From: Chara braunii
Lineage: Eukaryota > Streptophyta > Charophyceae > Charales > Characeae
NCBI GenBank assembly: GCA_003427395.1
Contig: BFEA01000053.1
Coordinates: forward strand, 3,372,295 to 3,408,902
Direction: 5' to 3'
Length of the DNA: 36,608 nucleotides
Positions 9,961-18,880 of the stretch are shown here, in pieces. The notes below the pieces were generated by a model. The model searched no databases. It was not told the DNA's origin and saw only the letters and a list, made by a program, of their open reading frames with translations. Made by a program: the position numbers and the translations under genes. The first letter of the stretch is position 1. Every line of letters starts with the position of its first letter.

Positions 9961-11075
9961 CAAAATGGTCCCAGATGGTCTCAATGTAGTCCACAATACT
10001 AGGTGGTTCAGAACTCAAAACCGCTTGCACTGCGCGCCGCAAAAAAAAAGGTGCCCCCCGGTGAAAACCGCAGGTGCCGCGAGCCCCATAATTACTTCGC
10101 CGCGTGCAACCGCTCTGCACTTTCTGCATGTCGTCGACCCACGCACCACTGCCGCACAGTCCCAACCATGCACCAGCGTCAATCCAACCTCCAGGCCACA
10201 CTGACATCCACCATAACCGCTGCGCACCACAAAAATAACGCGGACCACCGCTTGCTGCGCCGTCAAAACCGGTACCATGGCTGCCCCACAACACCACCGC
10301 CAGATCACACACAAAAAACTGCCTCCACTGTGACGCAAAAGACCCGCAGCATCTTCCCTCACAATAGTGTTGCCGACGTGCCGCCAACATAACCCAAAAA
10401 AAAATAACGTCGATAACACTGCCAATCTCGGCAGCATGATCCCACCGAAAAATGTTGCTGCCACCATGCCAAAAAAATGGCAGCACTTCCCCACTGACAA
10501 CGTCGCTGCCGCCGTGCCAAAAACAAACCGCAGCACTTCCTTACTGACAGCGTCGCTGCCGCCGTGCAAAACCGGCAATGCTTCAGCACCACTGCCAAAA
10601 AAATCACAGCTGCCACCGAATAAATTCGGCAGCGCTTCCGCGTCACTGCCAAAAAAACACAGCTGCCGCCGAAAAATTCAGTATCGCTCCCGCAGTACGT
10701 CAACAAAAAAACTGTCGTAGCCGTAAAAACCGGGCAGCATCTCCCCAACACTTCTCCAATTATCGTTGCCATGCGCAGTATTACCCCTACACCTTACAGA
10801 AAATGGCCGCCGACGCCGCGGTGAACGAACAACACCTTCCTACCACCTCTCCAACTATGGCTGTCGTCGCCATGATGGCCGCGCAGCACCTCTCCAGCAC
10901 TTCACAAAGTGAAGTGGTGGCTATGGCTGCCTCCACTTCCGCGCCCACTGCAGACCCCTACTCTCCACTCCAGCACCTCCACCGGCAGCACCACCCCTCC
11001 CCAGCAGCATGCCGCAGCCAGCCAGCATTCACTCAAGTGAATGCCTCAGGCTATGGCAAGCTTCCTCAGCTATAG
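9961..11075. repeat. Low-complexity GCC/CAAAA-rich region with ~50-bp tandem repeats
   Basis: The core at about 10440-10710 is a degenerate tandem array: the string (A/C)(A/G)TCGCTGCCGCCGTGC recurs at 10501 and 10551 with a diverged copy at 10451 (period 50). A related ACTGCCAAAAAAA unit recurs at 10591 and 10645 (period 54). The composition leaves overlapping frames open on both strands (about 130-190 codons), but the predicted peptides are compositionally biased and in conflict. I regard them as repeat translation rather than genes. Confidence 0.6.
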
Positions 11076-11451
11076 CTATGGAGTCCTCCCCTCTAGGAGG
11101 GCTAATGGGACTCCTCTAGCCTTTCCTTCTCTCCTACACCCAGGGGGGATATGGCGGATCATCTCCCAAGTGTCTCTCCCACCATCACTCTCCTCTAGAG
11201 TCTTTCCCACTACCTCCTAGTCTCCTCTAAGCTCTCCTACTAGCATGGGCTCCTCTCTCCTCGCTCCAAGTGCAAAGGTGCTCCTGTGAGTTCACTTGGG
11301 CAGCATGGGCACTCCTCATGCAAATGTGAGAGTGGCGGACTGCATCCTCAACTTATGTAGGCTGAAACCAGCAGTCCGGCCAGCCCATGAGCCTCTCCAA
11401 GTACCTTGGGGTGAACCGAGGTACCCTCAAGGCAAAATTCCCCTACTACAT

Positions 11452-11484
11452 GCAGTCCGAGTGGTTGGTACCAACTCGGACTGC
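11452..11484. other. GCAGTCCGA palindrome with nested KpnI-type core
   Basis: GCAGTCCGA and TCGGACTGC flank a central perfect palindrome GTTGGTACCAAC, offset by three bases. The outer arms recur as palindromes at 12429-12448 and 13451-13476, and as wider-spaced arms at 11337/11371. Confidence 0.75.
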
Positions 11485-11653
11485 CTCTTGGCCTACTTCG
11501 GCCTCTTTTCCATTGCTGAAATGTTGCCCCCTTGGGTCCTAATGCCCAAGGGGCAACAATTCTTGAAAGAAAAAGGCCTTTTTCTCGATTTTTTTAAGTT
11601 TCGGCCTCCTTTGGGTAGGCCGGAGCATTTTTCCATGTTGCGGCACATTTTCA

Positions 11654-11680
11654 GCCTTGGATCTGGCTGAGATCCAAGGC
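11654..11680. other. Perfect 11-bp-arm hairpin
   Basis: GCCTTGGATCT, loop GGCTG, AGATCCAAGGC. There is no U-tract after it on either strand to suggest a polymerase III terminator. Confidence 0.8.
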
Positions 11681-11848
11681 CAGCAATAATCCGTGCTACC
11701 CCCTAGTAGTCCTTGCTTCAATTTTGAGCCCCTAAGTCCACTGTTTCAATTTTTGGTGCATTTGGCTCTCTTTTTGGGTCAAATGCACAGTTTTGTCCTT
11801 TTCCCTCTTTTGTTTCTTTCCATTTTGGGCTGCTACCTCATTCCGGAG

Positions 11849-11884
11849 CTAGCCGTTTTGAGCTGGCCTACAAAAAACGGCTAG
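11849..11884. other. Perfect 11-bp-arm hairpin
   Basis: CTAGCCGTTTT pairs with AAAACGGCTAG across a 14-base loop. A TGAGATC/GATCTCA hairpin follows within 14 bases (11898-11912). Confidence 0.8.
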
Positions 11885-12058
11885 TTCCTCTCCACCATGA
11901 GATCTGATCTCAGAGACATGGTAAAAAAGAAAACCGGTCACTTCCTTTTTGCATTTTCTCTCATTTTCTGCTTTTTAATTCAGATTTTATTGAGATATGG
12001 CCCTTGGCCTCTACAATCCAGATTGCCCTCCCTCATTCTAGGAGGGATAAGGTCACAG

Positions 12059-12093
12059 TTGGGACCTGCCAGTCCCTACTTTGCAGGTCCCAA
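12059..12093. other. Perfect 11-bp-arm hairpin
   Basis: TTGGGACCTGC pairs with GCAGGTCCCAA across a 13-base loop. A CCCTCC/GGAGGG hairpin lies just before it (12026-12046). Confidence 0.8.
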
Positions 12094-12269
12094 TAGGCCG
12101 GCACACTCTCCTCCACTCTTTTCTCCCTTTTTGTCTCATTCTCCCTCATTTCTCTCTCATTTTTTTTTCTTTTTCTTTTATTTCAGTTGTGACAAGTGTC
12201 AAATTGCTGCACACCCTCTTTCTAGGCCCTAGGACCTCATTCAAGGCCAGGTTCATGGTTGTTACTTAA

Positions 12270-12640
12270 CCATTACATCTCGGATTCCAACAATGGCACC
12301 CCCGTGCTCCTAGAGGGCTCCACTTTGCTCCCGTTTGCCCAATTTTGAGCCCCTTTTGCTCCAATTTTCTAAGGGCAGCCTTTTTCTCATGTTGAGCCTC
12401 TTGAGGCTCTATTTTGCCATGCCTAGCTAGTCCGAGATATCTCGGACTGCTGGGCAGCCCTCCCGACACTATTATTTTGCTTTCTTTTTTCCCCATGACT
12501 CTCCCACTGGCCCCCACTAGTACTTGCACTAGTGGTGCTAATATTTTCCACCGTCTAGATCCTTGATCTCGACAGTGCCGTTTGCTTGCACAAATATTCC
12601 TTGTGCTTACTCACGGTCCCCTTGGGACATCCCAAGTCCC
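12270..12640. repeat. Copy 1 of a ~1.18-kb-spaced repeat
   Basis: Landmarks recur in the same order in 13450-13830. The ATATCTCGGA-type string is at 12276 and 13463, the CATG + hairpin + ATTTTG/C block at 12389 and 13576, TGCACTAGTGGTGCTAATATT at about 12526 and 13714, the GTC..AGATC..GATCT..GA hairpin at 12553 and 13741, and the GGGAC hairpin with GCCACT after it at 12623 and 13813. The offset is about 1183-1190. At the CATG block the hairpin is GAGCCTC-TT-GAGGCTC here and GGAGTC-TCTTTT-GACTCC in copy 2. Confidence 0.65.
12429..12448. other. Perfect 20-bp palindrome
   Basis: AGTCCGAGAT followed directly by ATCTCGGACT. It lies inside an outer AGGGC..GCCCT pairing (12372/12455) that also encloses the GAGCCTC hairpin, so a branched fold is possible. 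Confidence 0.85.
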
Positions 12641-13151
12641 CGCCACTCTCCTCCATACTAAGTTCCATTTTCTTGTTCCACCGACGGTCCTGCCGGCGCA
12701 TGTCCCGTTTTCCTCTTTTTATTATTTGAACCCACTTTGCCCTCGGCAACATTCCGGACGGCGTCCCATTTTTATTTTTGGGGCCCCTTGTCCTTGGTGG
12801 TCCCATCATTTCTGCATGTGTGCCGATTTTTCTAGGTCGTGAGATCTCATCTCATGGTTGCCGTTTACCGTCTTTACTTGCCCCATGCCGAAATCGCTCC
12901 TTTCTAGCCTTCCGGGCTTGCCGTGGCTCATTTTCCCTTAGCCTAGGCATCCCCATGCAGTTCATTGCAACTCGGACTGCAATGGGGGTCAATTCCCAAG
13001 CCCCAATGCCCCACAACTAGCCCTTACTCAAAAGAAAAAAAAACGGCCAACTCCCTAGTGCATCCGGACTTGATTTTGGTTGCGAATGCATAAAAAACAT
13101 GTGTTTCTCCTCATGCATACAATCCGTTTTATTCTGGTTGCATGGGGCCTT

Positions 13152-13190
13152 GATTTTCTTTGATTTTCTCTGCAAAAATCAAAGAAAATC
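13152..13190. other. 16-bp-arm hairpin abutting the assembly gap
   Basis: GATTTTCTTTGATTTT pairs perfectly with AAAATCAAAGAAAATC across a 7-base loop, and pairing continues with one bulge (TTG/CAAG). The run of Ns begins 7 bases later. Confidence 0.85.
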
Positions 13191-13196
13191 CAAGTC

Positions 13197-13370
13197 NNNN
13201 NNNNNNNNNNNNNNNNNNNNNNNNNNNNNNNNNNNNNNNNNNNNNNNNNNNNNNNNNNNNNNNNNNNNNNNNNNNNNNNNNNNNNNNNNNNNNNNNNNNN
13301 NNNNNNNNNNNNNNNNNNNNNNNNNNNNNNNNNNNNNNNNNNNNNNNNNNNNNNNNNNNNNNNNNNNNNN
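13197..13370. other. Assembly gap (174 Ns)
   Basis: A run of Ns. The openings that appear to run across it are artefacts of unknown bases. The true gap length is not known from the sequence. Confidence 1.
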
Positions 13371-13449
13371 TAGCATGCCAAGTGTCAAGTGGCCGTTAAG
13401 GCCCTTTTCTAGCCTCTTCCTCTTAGTTTTGGCCCTTTCTATGCCCAAA

Positions 13450-13830
13450 GTGCAGTCCGTTATATCTCGGACTGCAATAATGCCCTTCTCATGCTCATGG
13501 GAGCTTCCCTTCACTTCTATTTTCCTCCCATAGTGGCCCCTCCTACTCCGATTTTCTCCAAGGGGGCTATTTTTCACATGGAGTCTCTTTTGACTCCATT
13601 TTCTTAAGGGAGGCCGATCCGAGATTTTTTCAGATTGCTCCTATGCCTCCCTCCTCAAGTTTCTTTACTTTTTCTTTTATTTTCAGCCTTCCCGTTTGCT
13701 ACCGCTAGCGCTTGCACTAGTGGTGCTAATATTCTTGGCCGTCAAGATCTCGATCTTGATGGTGCACCTTGCCTTTATTATTTTCCCTCATGCGGTGCCG
13801 CCGTTTCTTCTTGGGACTTTCACATGTCCC
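13450..13830. repeat. Copy 2 of the ~1.18-kb-spaced repeat
   Basis: Homologous to 12270-12640 in the same orientation. Here the TGCAGTCCG/CGGACTGCA arms are intact (degenerate in copy 1), while the AGTCCGAGAT palindrome is degenerate (CCGAGATTTTTTCAGATTG) inside a retained outer stem AGGGAGGC/GCCTCCCT (13607-13614/13645-13652). Confidence 0.65.
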
Positions 13831-13833
13831 TGC

Positions 13834-13938
13834 CACTTGTCCCGTCGGTGGTCCCCGGCACTTAGTCCAGCCGGTGGTCCTAGACACTTAGTCCCGCTGG
13901 CAGTCCCCGACACTTGGTCCCGCCGGCGGTCCCCGACT
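13834..13938. repeat. 26-bp tandem repeat, four units
   Basis: Units start at 13834, 13859, 13885 and 13911 and follow the pattern CACTT(G/A)GTCC(C/A)GYYGGYRGTCCCCGA. Period 25-26. It is GC-rich and directly follows copy 2 of the hairpin repeat. Confidence 0.9.
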
Positions 13939-14713
13939 CATTTCGCCCATGCTATTATTTTTACTTAGTCCCACGTGGCCCCGGGTGCCTTTCCCCGAGG
14001 TGTCCCATGTCCCTTGGGCGTTTTGCCGCCCCATGGTGACCCCTCTCCTTTGTCTTTTCTTGCGCCTTGCGCACACTCGTTCCTTTGGTTGCGGGCCTCT
14101 ACCCTGAGGCTCCCGTAGGGGCCCCCATGTTGACACCTCGTTCTCTATCTTCCTGCGGCCTCTGGGCGACCCGTCCCTCAACTCCCTCATTCCTTTATCG
14201 CTGTCGTGCTGCATTTGCTGGTTCAAGGGCCCTTTGGCCTTAGTCTTATTGCATTCCAACGGCCCTCCCGACCTCATGCTATGTTCTATGTGCCCCTGTT
14301 CTTGCGCTCGCTTGTTTGCCGTCGCTAGTTCTTTCCTCCTGTGGTTCTCACCCCAGGGCATCACTCCCTCCTGCGGCCTAATCCTTTGTCTTTTCTTTCT
14401 CCCGCCTCCTCACTCCAGATTTCTCTGTTGTGCACAGTTTGCCCATATTCCGTCTCTCGAGTGATGGGAAGTTATTTGGGACTCACCAGTCCCGACACAT
14501 TCCCCCCACTCATTCGCGATGTCCTCATCGCGCACCAATCTCTTGTTAGTGGAGACTGGAGGGATAGACGGGAGAGGAGGAGGAAATGTTATGGGTAGTT
14601 AGTTTGTCAGGGTCCATTTTGTCTTTTCTTGCTCCTTTCTCGATTTTCTTCTAGTTTCCGGCCTTGGAACGGGGAGGGGTGTATAGGGTCAAGCTTTCTT
14701 TTAGGCTTCTCAC
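13939..14713. other. Pyrimidine-rich non-coding stretch
   Basis: Plus strand strongly C/T-rich, so the minus strand is purine-rich and stays open for 158 codons (13888-14364). That peptide is Lys/Arg/Gly/Glu-rich and resembles no family I know. Given the composition I do not call a gene. Confidence 0.45.
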
Positions 14714-14905
14714 GTCTCATTCATCACCCGTAGTACATAAAAACCCCATTTGTCTCATTCATCACTCTTAAAACGTTAAAAAAAAACCATTTCGTCTAAT
14801 TCATCACTCTTAAAACATAAAAAAAAACCTTTCGTCTCATTCATCACTCTTAAAGCATCAATCCTCCTTTCTTCTCGTTCCTCACCCTCAGAAAAAAAAA
14901 AACCT
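14714..14905. repeat. ~40-bp tandem repeat, about five units
   Basis: CGTCT(C/A)ATTCATCACTCTTAAAAC(A/G)TAAAAAA-type units begin near 14713, 14751, 14793, 14833 and (diverged) 14874. The spacing varies from 38 to 42 because the A run changes length. Confidence 0.85.
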
Positions 14906-15235
14906 TCTCAATTTTTCCTCCTTTTGCTGCCCCCGCTTCTCCCTCGAGCCTTGTCATCCCAAGCGCCCTTTGGTTGATCCTCCTCCCATCCCTTGCCAAC
15001 CAGGCCCCTTTTTTCGGCTTCCGTCCCCCTTAATGCCTTTTCTACTTGGCTCTTTGGCCCGTGCGATCCATGCCTCCCGTCATTCTTTCCTCAATCTCCC
15101 GCTTTGCCAAATTCACATGTATCTTTTCCCATGTTATTTTGCTCAGTTTTCTCTAGCCCTGCCAATTCCGCCTGCATGTAACTTCCATTCTCAAAATCCG
15201 CATTACTGAGTTCATTCCATACGCATCTTTCTTCC
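14906..15235. other. Pyrimidine-rich linker, nothing recognised
   Basis: C/T-rich sequence with no feature beyond composition. Short ORFs are not supported. Confidence 0.5.
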
Positions 15236-15935
15236 GGCATCTCGTCAGGCCTTGCTCAAACTCATGCAAGGTTTATTACACATATATCACTTTTTTGGGC
15301 GTCTTGCCAGTCTTTTCCATAGCTTATGCAAACCCAGTTGCTGATGCCTTTCTCTTCTGAATGTCTTGCCAGACCTTCTCTCAAGCCCGCGCAAGGTCAA
15401 TTACTCATCCCTTTCTTTTCTGACCATCTTGTCAGGTATTTTCTCAATCCTGCGCAAATCAATTACTCATCCATTCCTTTCTTCTGGACATCTTGCCAAA
15501 CCTTTTCGCAAGCCTGCGCAAAGTCAATTATACAAGCATTTTTCTTCTGGACATCTTGCCAGGTCTTTTCTCAAGTCTGCACAAAATCAATTACTCATTC
15601 ATTTATTTCTTCTGGACATCTTGCCAGACCTTTTCTCAAGCCTGCGCAAAGTCAATTACTCATCCATTCCTTTCTTCTGGACATCTTGCCTGAGCTTTTC
15701 TCAAGCCTGCGCAAAGTCAAATACTCATCCATTCCTTTTTTCTGGACATCTTGCCAGGTCATTTCTCAAGCCTGCGCAAAGTCAATTACACAATCCGTTC
15801 TTTTCTTCTGGACATCTTGCCAGGCCTTTTCTCAAGCCTGCGCAAAGTCAATTACACAATCATTCCTTTCTTCTGGACATCTTGCCAAACCTTTTCTCAA
15901 GCCTGCGCAAAGTCAATTACACAATCTCTTGGCTC
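15236..15935. repeat. 63-66-bp tandem repeat, 10-11 units
   Basis: Core unit contains TCTGGACATCTTGCCA, then CCTTTTCTCAAGCCTGCGC, then AAAGTCAATTAC and a CATTCCTT spacer. GGACATC recurs at about 15486, 15549, 15614, 15679, 15744, 15810 and 15875, with more diverged units starting at 15236, 15298, 15359 and 15422. Because the period drifts between 61 and 66, three overlapping plus-strand frames are open (up to 233 codons) through the array. These are repeat translations, not a protein with constant phase. Confidence 0.95.
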
Positions 15936-17220
15936 ATGGTAACCTTCTCTTTTGCACGTTTTTTCATCGGTAGATGGCACACCTTCCCCTTACTCAAAAT
16001 GCGATGTCCCCATCGCACGACTAGTTCTCACTGGGAGGTACGCAGACCTTGGCCCACCAACGAGTAGACGGATGTCGGCCCATCAGTCCCAAAAAGGAAG
16101 GGTAATCAGTCCTCCCCCTGCTGATAACTCACCTCATCCTCTACTCCGTCCGACCTTTTGCTGCTTACGAGACGGGCGTCATCACTGAGGTACCTCCTCA
16201 CATCTGGCAGGTAGGTCCAGTCCAAACCTCCCAGGACCCCGTCTTTCCTTAAGGGCTTTCTCGCGAATTGTTCCTCCCGAGTGGTGTTTTCTTGGATCCG
16301 GCCTCTTCCTTTCAAGAGAGTTGGGACTCTCAATTAGTTTGCGAGTGCAGTTACGAAGACCTCGCGGTTAGTCCCGAAACGGTTGTAATGATCCGGCAGG
16401 GCGGTGTCACTCGCCCTGTGGTGGTTACGGCTTCCACCTGGTACCACGCCTGACTCCTCCCTTTGGACAATGTTGCTCAACTTAACGCTGTCGTGGTCCA
16501 GTCCAAACGGTCGTGCCGCCCCTCTACGACATGGCGTGTGGTTGGGGAGAAAACAATGAGACTTAGGAAAAAAAATGACTCTCTCGCCCGTTTGGCTTCA
16601 CACCCTTGACTTTTAGGTTCTCGACATGAGGCGCAATTTGAACTCCCCGACTAGAGCTCGTTGTCGGAGTTAGTTCCGGACGGCCCGCATCAATCAAAGA
16701 GAAAGATGCCTTGGTCCTTCAACCCTCATTTTCCCTTATAAGGAATAGGTCGCGCTGAGACTTTTCCCTTGACGGGTAGAGGTCCTGGGGTTGTGATGCA
16801 TGCATCACTTTCCCCCTTATGTCGAGACCTGAGACTAGAAGAAAGGGAAAACTCAATCTCTTGCCATTTTCATGGTCGGCCCGACGACCTTACATCAAGT
16901 TGCCTAGGGTTCCCTGACTTATGCAATGCAATATCCAATTCTCAAACACTAAATCCAATGCTATTTCCAAGGCTGATTCTCGTGGCTGGTCCGACAGCCT
17001 CTCATCAACAAGACCACCTCTTGTGGCCGCTCTCGTGGTCGCTTTCTCAATAGCCATTTTCGCAAGGGCCGACCCGTCGGCTCGCCCTCAATCCTCATCG
17101 TTCTCATTCCCCAATATCCATTCCTTATGACCGTCCCTTCGGTCCATACTTCTCTTGTCTTAAGGCTCAACCTTCTTTATCCTGCCCTTCTCATTCTCAT
17201 TCGTCCATTCTCATGGTTAT
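15936..17220. other. Non-coding stretch, nothing recognised
   Basis: No coding sequence is recognised. The sequence remains pyrimidine-biased from about 16700. A string CGTGGCTGGTCCGACAGCC near 16980 resembles CATGGTCGGCCCGACGACC near 16872, and both resemble the GACCGACCCACCGGCC units that begin at 17221, so the array may have once extended further left. Confidence 0.45.
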
Positions 17221-17415
17221 CTTAATGACCGACCCACCGGCCTTTTCCATCTCTTTCGTCCATCCCATTGACTATTTCAATGACCGACCCACCAACCTTC
17301 TCCATCTCTTCCATCCATCCCATTGGTTATTTCAATAAACGACCCACCGGTCTTTTCCATCTCTTCCATCCATCCTATTGGTTATTTCAATGACCGACCC
17401 ACCGGCCTTTTCCAT
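17221..17415. repeat. 55-bp tandem repeat, four units
   Basis: ATGACCGACCCACCGGCC-type cores begin at about 17225, 17280, 17335 and 17390, with CTTTTCCATCTCTTCCATCC and CATTGGTTATTTCA spacers. The period is 55. One unit has AAACGACCC in place of GACCGACCC. Confidence 0.9.
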
Positions 17416-17536
17416 TTGTTATTGCTCATTCCAGCGCATTCTCAATCATCCTTTCTCAATCAACCTTTCTCAATCAATTATGCAGGGGACCCCAGTGCCT
17501 ATTTCAAAAGGAATGACCCTTGTCAGGGGCCATTCC

Positions 17537-17735
17537 CGAACAACCTNGTTAGGGTCGTTCTTTTCCATTCTCAAGTCGAACAGCCTGGTTAGGGCCATTC
17601 CTTTCCATTCTCAAGTCGAACAGCCTGATTAGGGCCATTCCTTTCCATCCTCAAGTCGAACAGCCTGGTTAGGGTCATTCCTTTCCATTCTCAAGTCGAA
17701 CAGCCTAGTTAGGGCCATTCCTTTTCATTCTCAAA
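17537..17735. repeat. Exact 40-bp tandem repeat, five units
   Basis: GAACAGCCTGGTTAGGGCC + ATTCCTTTCCATTCTCAAGTC-type units sit at 17541, 17581, 17621, 17661 and 17701 with a constant 40-base period. There is one N at 17547. The units differ at only a few positions, so this array is younger than its neighbours. Confidence 0.95.
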
Positions 17736-17778
17736 GTTAGTGCCCGAGGGGGTGGGCCTCGAGGTTACGGATCTCATT

Positions 17779-17909
17779 TCTGTCTTAGCGTCTAGTACTC
17801 GAGTGGGCCACCTCATCTCAGTTTTCAACGTGTTGTTCCCTTTTTCCATTTCTCGCAGTAATATACTATCCATGCATACATCCGACTTAGCGTCTAGTAC
17901 TCGAGTTGG
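17779..17909. repeat. Direct repeat pair
   Basis: CTTAGCGTCTAGTACTCGAGT occurs at about 17783 and again at about 17885, followed in both by GGG. It may mark ends of a small insertion (about 100 bases), but no terminal inverted structure is apparent. Confidence 0.6.
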
Positions 17910-17935
17910 GGCTCGCGACCCCAAGCGGCACTAGC

Positions 17936-18442
17936 CCACCCGGTCGTTCAACCATAGCAAACGACAGGGGTGCCCCCTCTTATTCTCACTCGTTCTGATG
18001 ACTCAGACCTTGGTTATTCTCAGACTCCTTCATGACTCAGTTGGATTAGGCTCCTAGGGAAGGAGTGTTCTTCACGCCCCTTGATCCATAGGTTCCCTAA
18101 CCTCTCTTGTACTCGACCAACATTCAATGCCTTGCTTTGCTCGTCAATCCTTACTCAAAATTTCTTTCCTAAAAAAAACACAATCCTCATTTCATCCAAA
18201 TTTCACAATACACCCTTCCCAACTAGTCTCATCCCATGCCCCATGTCCTTGTCTTGTGTACCCACTTTCGAAGGTAGCTCATCCAAAAGTAGCCTCAACA
18301 CGCTATCCTCTAACTTATCATGACACAGTCTTAGCTGGCTCTTTCATCACTCACCCTTTGCAAGCTTACTCATACTATACACATTCTGCTCCAATGTTTT
18401 GCAAATGAAAAACAGGATTCTTGCTCAACACTCAATTAACAT
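17936..18442. other. Non-coding stretch, nothing recognised
   Basis: No supported coding sequence. It is C/T-rich and AT-richer than its surroundings. It lies just beyond the end of the minus-strand ORF pair, where a 3' untranslated region or 3' LTR of the retroelement would be expected; I could not identify a polypurine tract or LTR by eye. Confidence 0.4.
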
Positions 18443-18880
18443 CTAATGCCTATTGTTGTTCTGTGCCTCAATGCGCTCGGCCCCCTGTCCACCCTGTTCC
18501 CCAGCCGACTTTCGAACCCCCAGGTCGAAGGTCTCAAATTCTCTCCTTATTCTTGCAATTTTTCGGAGTTTTGCCTCGTTGAAAAAATCCAACGGCGTGG
18601 CTTCCACCCCTGCCCTTGCGAGTTCCTGGGTTTTCATAATCCACTCATGCTTGACTACGTCGAGCCATTGCTCAAACCCATGGCTGGGCGTTGGCCCAAA
18701 CTCATCCTCCCATCTGAAGGCTTCTTCTCGCGGCTGGTGCATCGGAGACCGCCTTTCTTCCCTAGGCCTCGAGATTTCATCCCTCTCATCCCCGCTGTTG
18801 ATTTCTATAATTTTTGGCACATCTTCCTCCTCGTCCTCCTCGTCCTCCGTCCGTATGGGGCTATATATCCTCCCGCTAGA
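18443..18880 (-). CDS. Hypothetical hydrophilic protein downstream of integrase (distal ORF)
   Basis: Minus-strand frame ending at 18443, with at least 125 codons after a GTG at 18820 and open further upstream in the same frame to about 18880 through an acidic run (EDEEDEEEDVPKIIEINSGD). The composition is protein-like: charged N-terminus, then FRWEDEFGPTPSHGFEQWLD, then a basic/helical part (EAKLRKIARIRREFETFDLG). I do not recognise the family. It overlaps the preceding ORF and is in a different frame, and the acidic run at its start is the alternative reading of the repeated Arg-rich codons there. The two may be one gene broken by a frameshift near 18830-18870. Its position after integrase on the same strand suggests it belongs to the retroelement or was captured with it. 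Confidence 0.45.
   Translation of the reverse strand, partial: SSGRIYSPIRTEDEEDEEEDVPKIIEINSGDERDEISRPREERRSPMHQPREEAFRWEDEFGPTPSHGFEQWLDVVKHEWIMKTQELARAGVEATPLDFFNEAKLRKIARIRREFETFDLGVRKSAGEQGGQGAERIEAQNNNRH

Larger units (their letters stand above)
11081..13800. other. Hairpin-dense non-coding region
   Basis: Across about 2.7 kb I count at least 25 short inverted repeats, most with perfect arms of 6-16 bases and loops of 0-20. Examples (arm/arm) are 11452-11460/11476-11484, 11524-11536/11545-11556, 11654-11664/11670-11680, 11756-11764/11780-11788, 11849-11859/11874-11884, 12059-12069/12083-12093, 12394-12400/12403-12409, 12429-12438/12439-12448, 12514-12521/12528-12535, 12621-12627/12630-12636, 13152-13167/13175-13190, 13451-13459/13468-13476, 13578-13585/13592-13599 and 13742-13749/13752-13759. 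The arm sequences differ, apart from a recurring GCAGTCCGAG/CTCGGACTGC theme. No coding frame is supported. It could be transposon-derived DNA or a structured RNA; I cannot tell which. Confidence 0.65.

Noticed and set aside
9935-10772. Long minus-strand ORFs of 137-187 codons
   Set aside because: They overlap each other and plus-strand ORFs, and follow the low-complexity 50-bp repeat; composition explains them.
13055-13577. ORFs spanning the N run
   Set aside because: The middle is unknown sequence, and the matching ends on both strands are the two arms of the 16-bp hairpin.
15326-16067. Two plus-strand ORFs of 215 and 233 codons with repeated SSGHLA/FSQACAKS-like peptides
   Set aside because: They are translations of the 63-66-bp tandem array; three frames are open at once and the period is not kept at a multiple of three, so no single protein is favoured.
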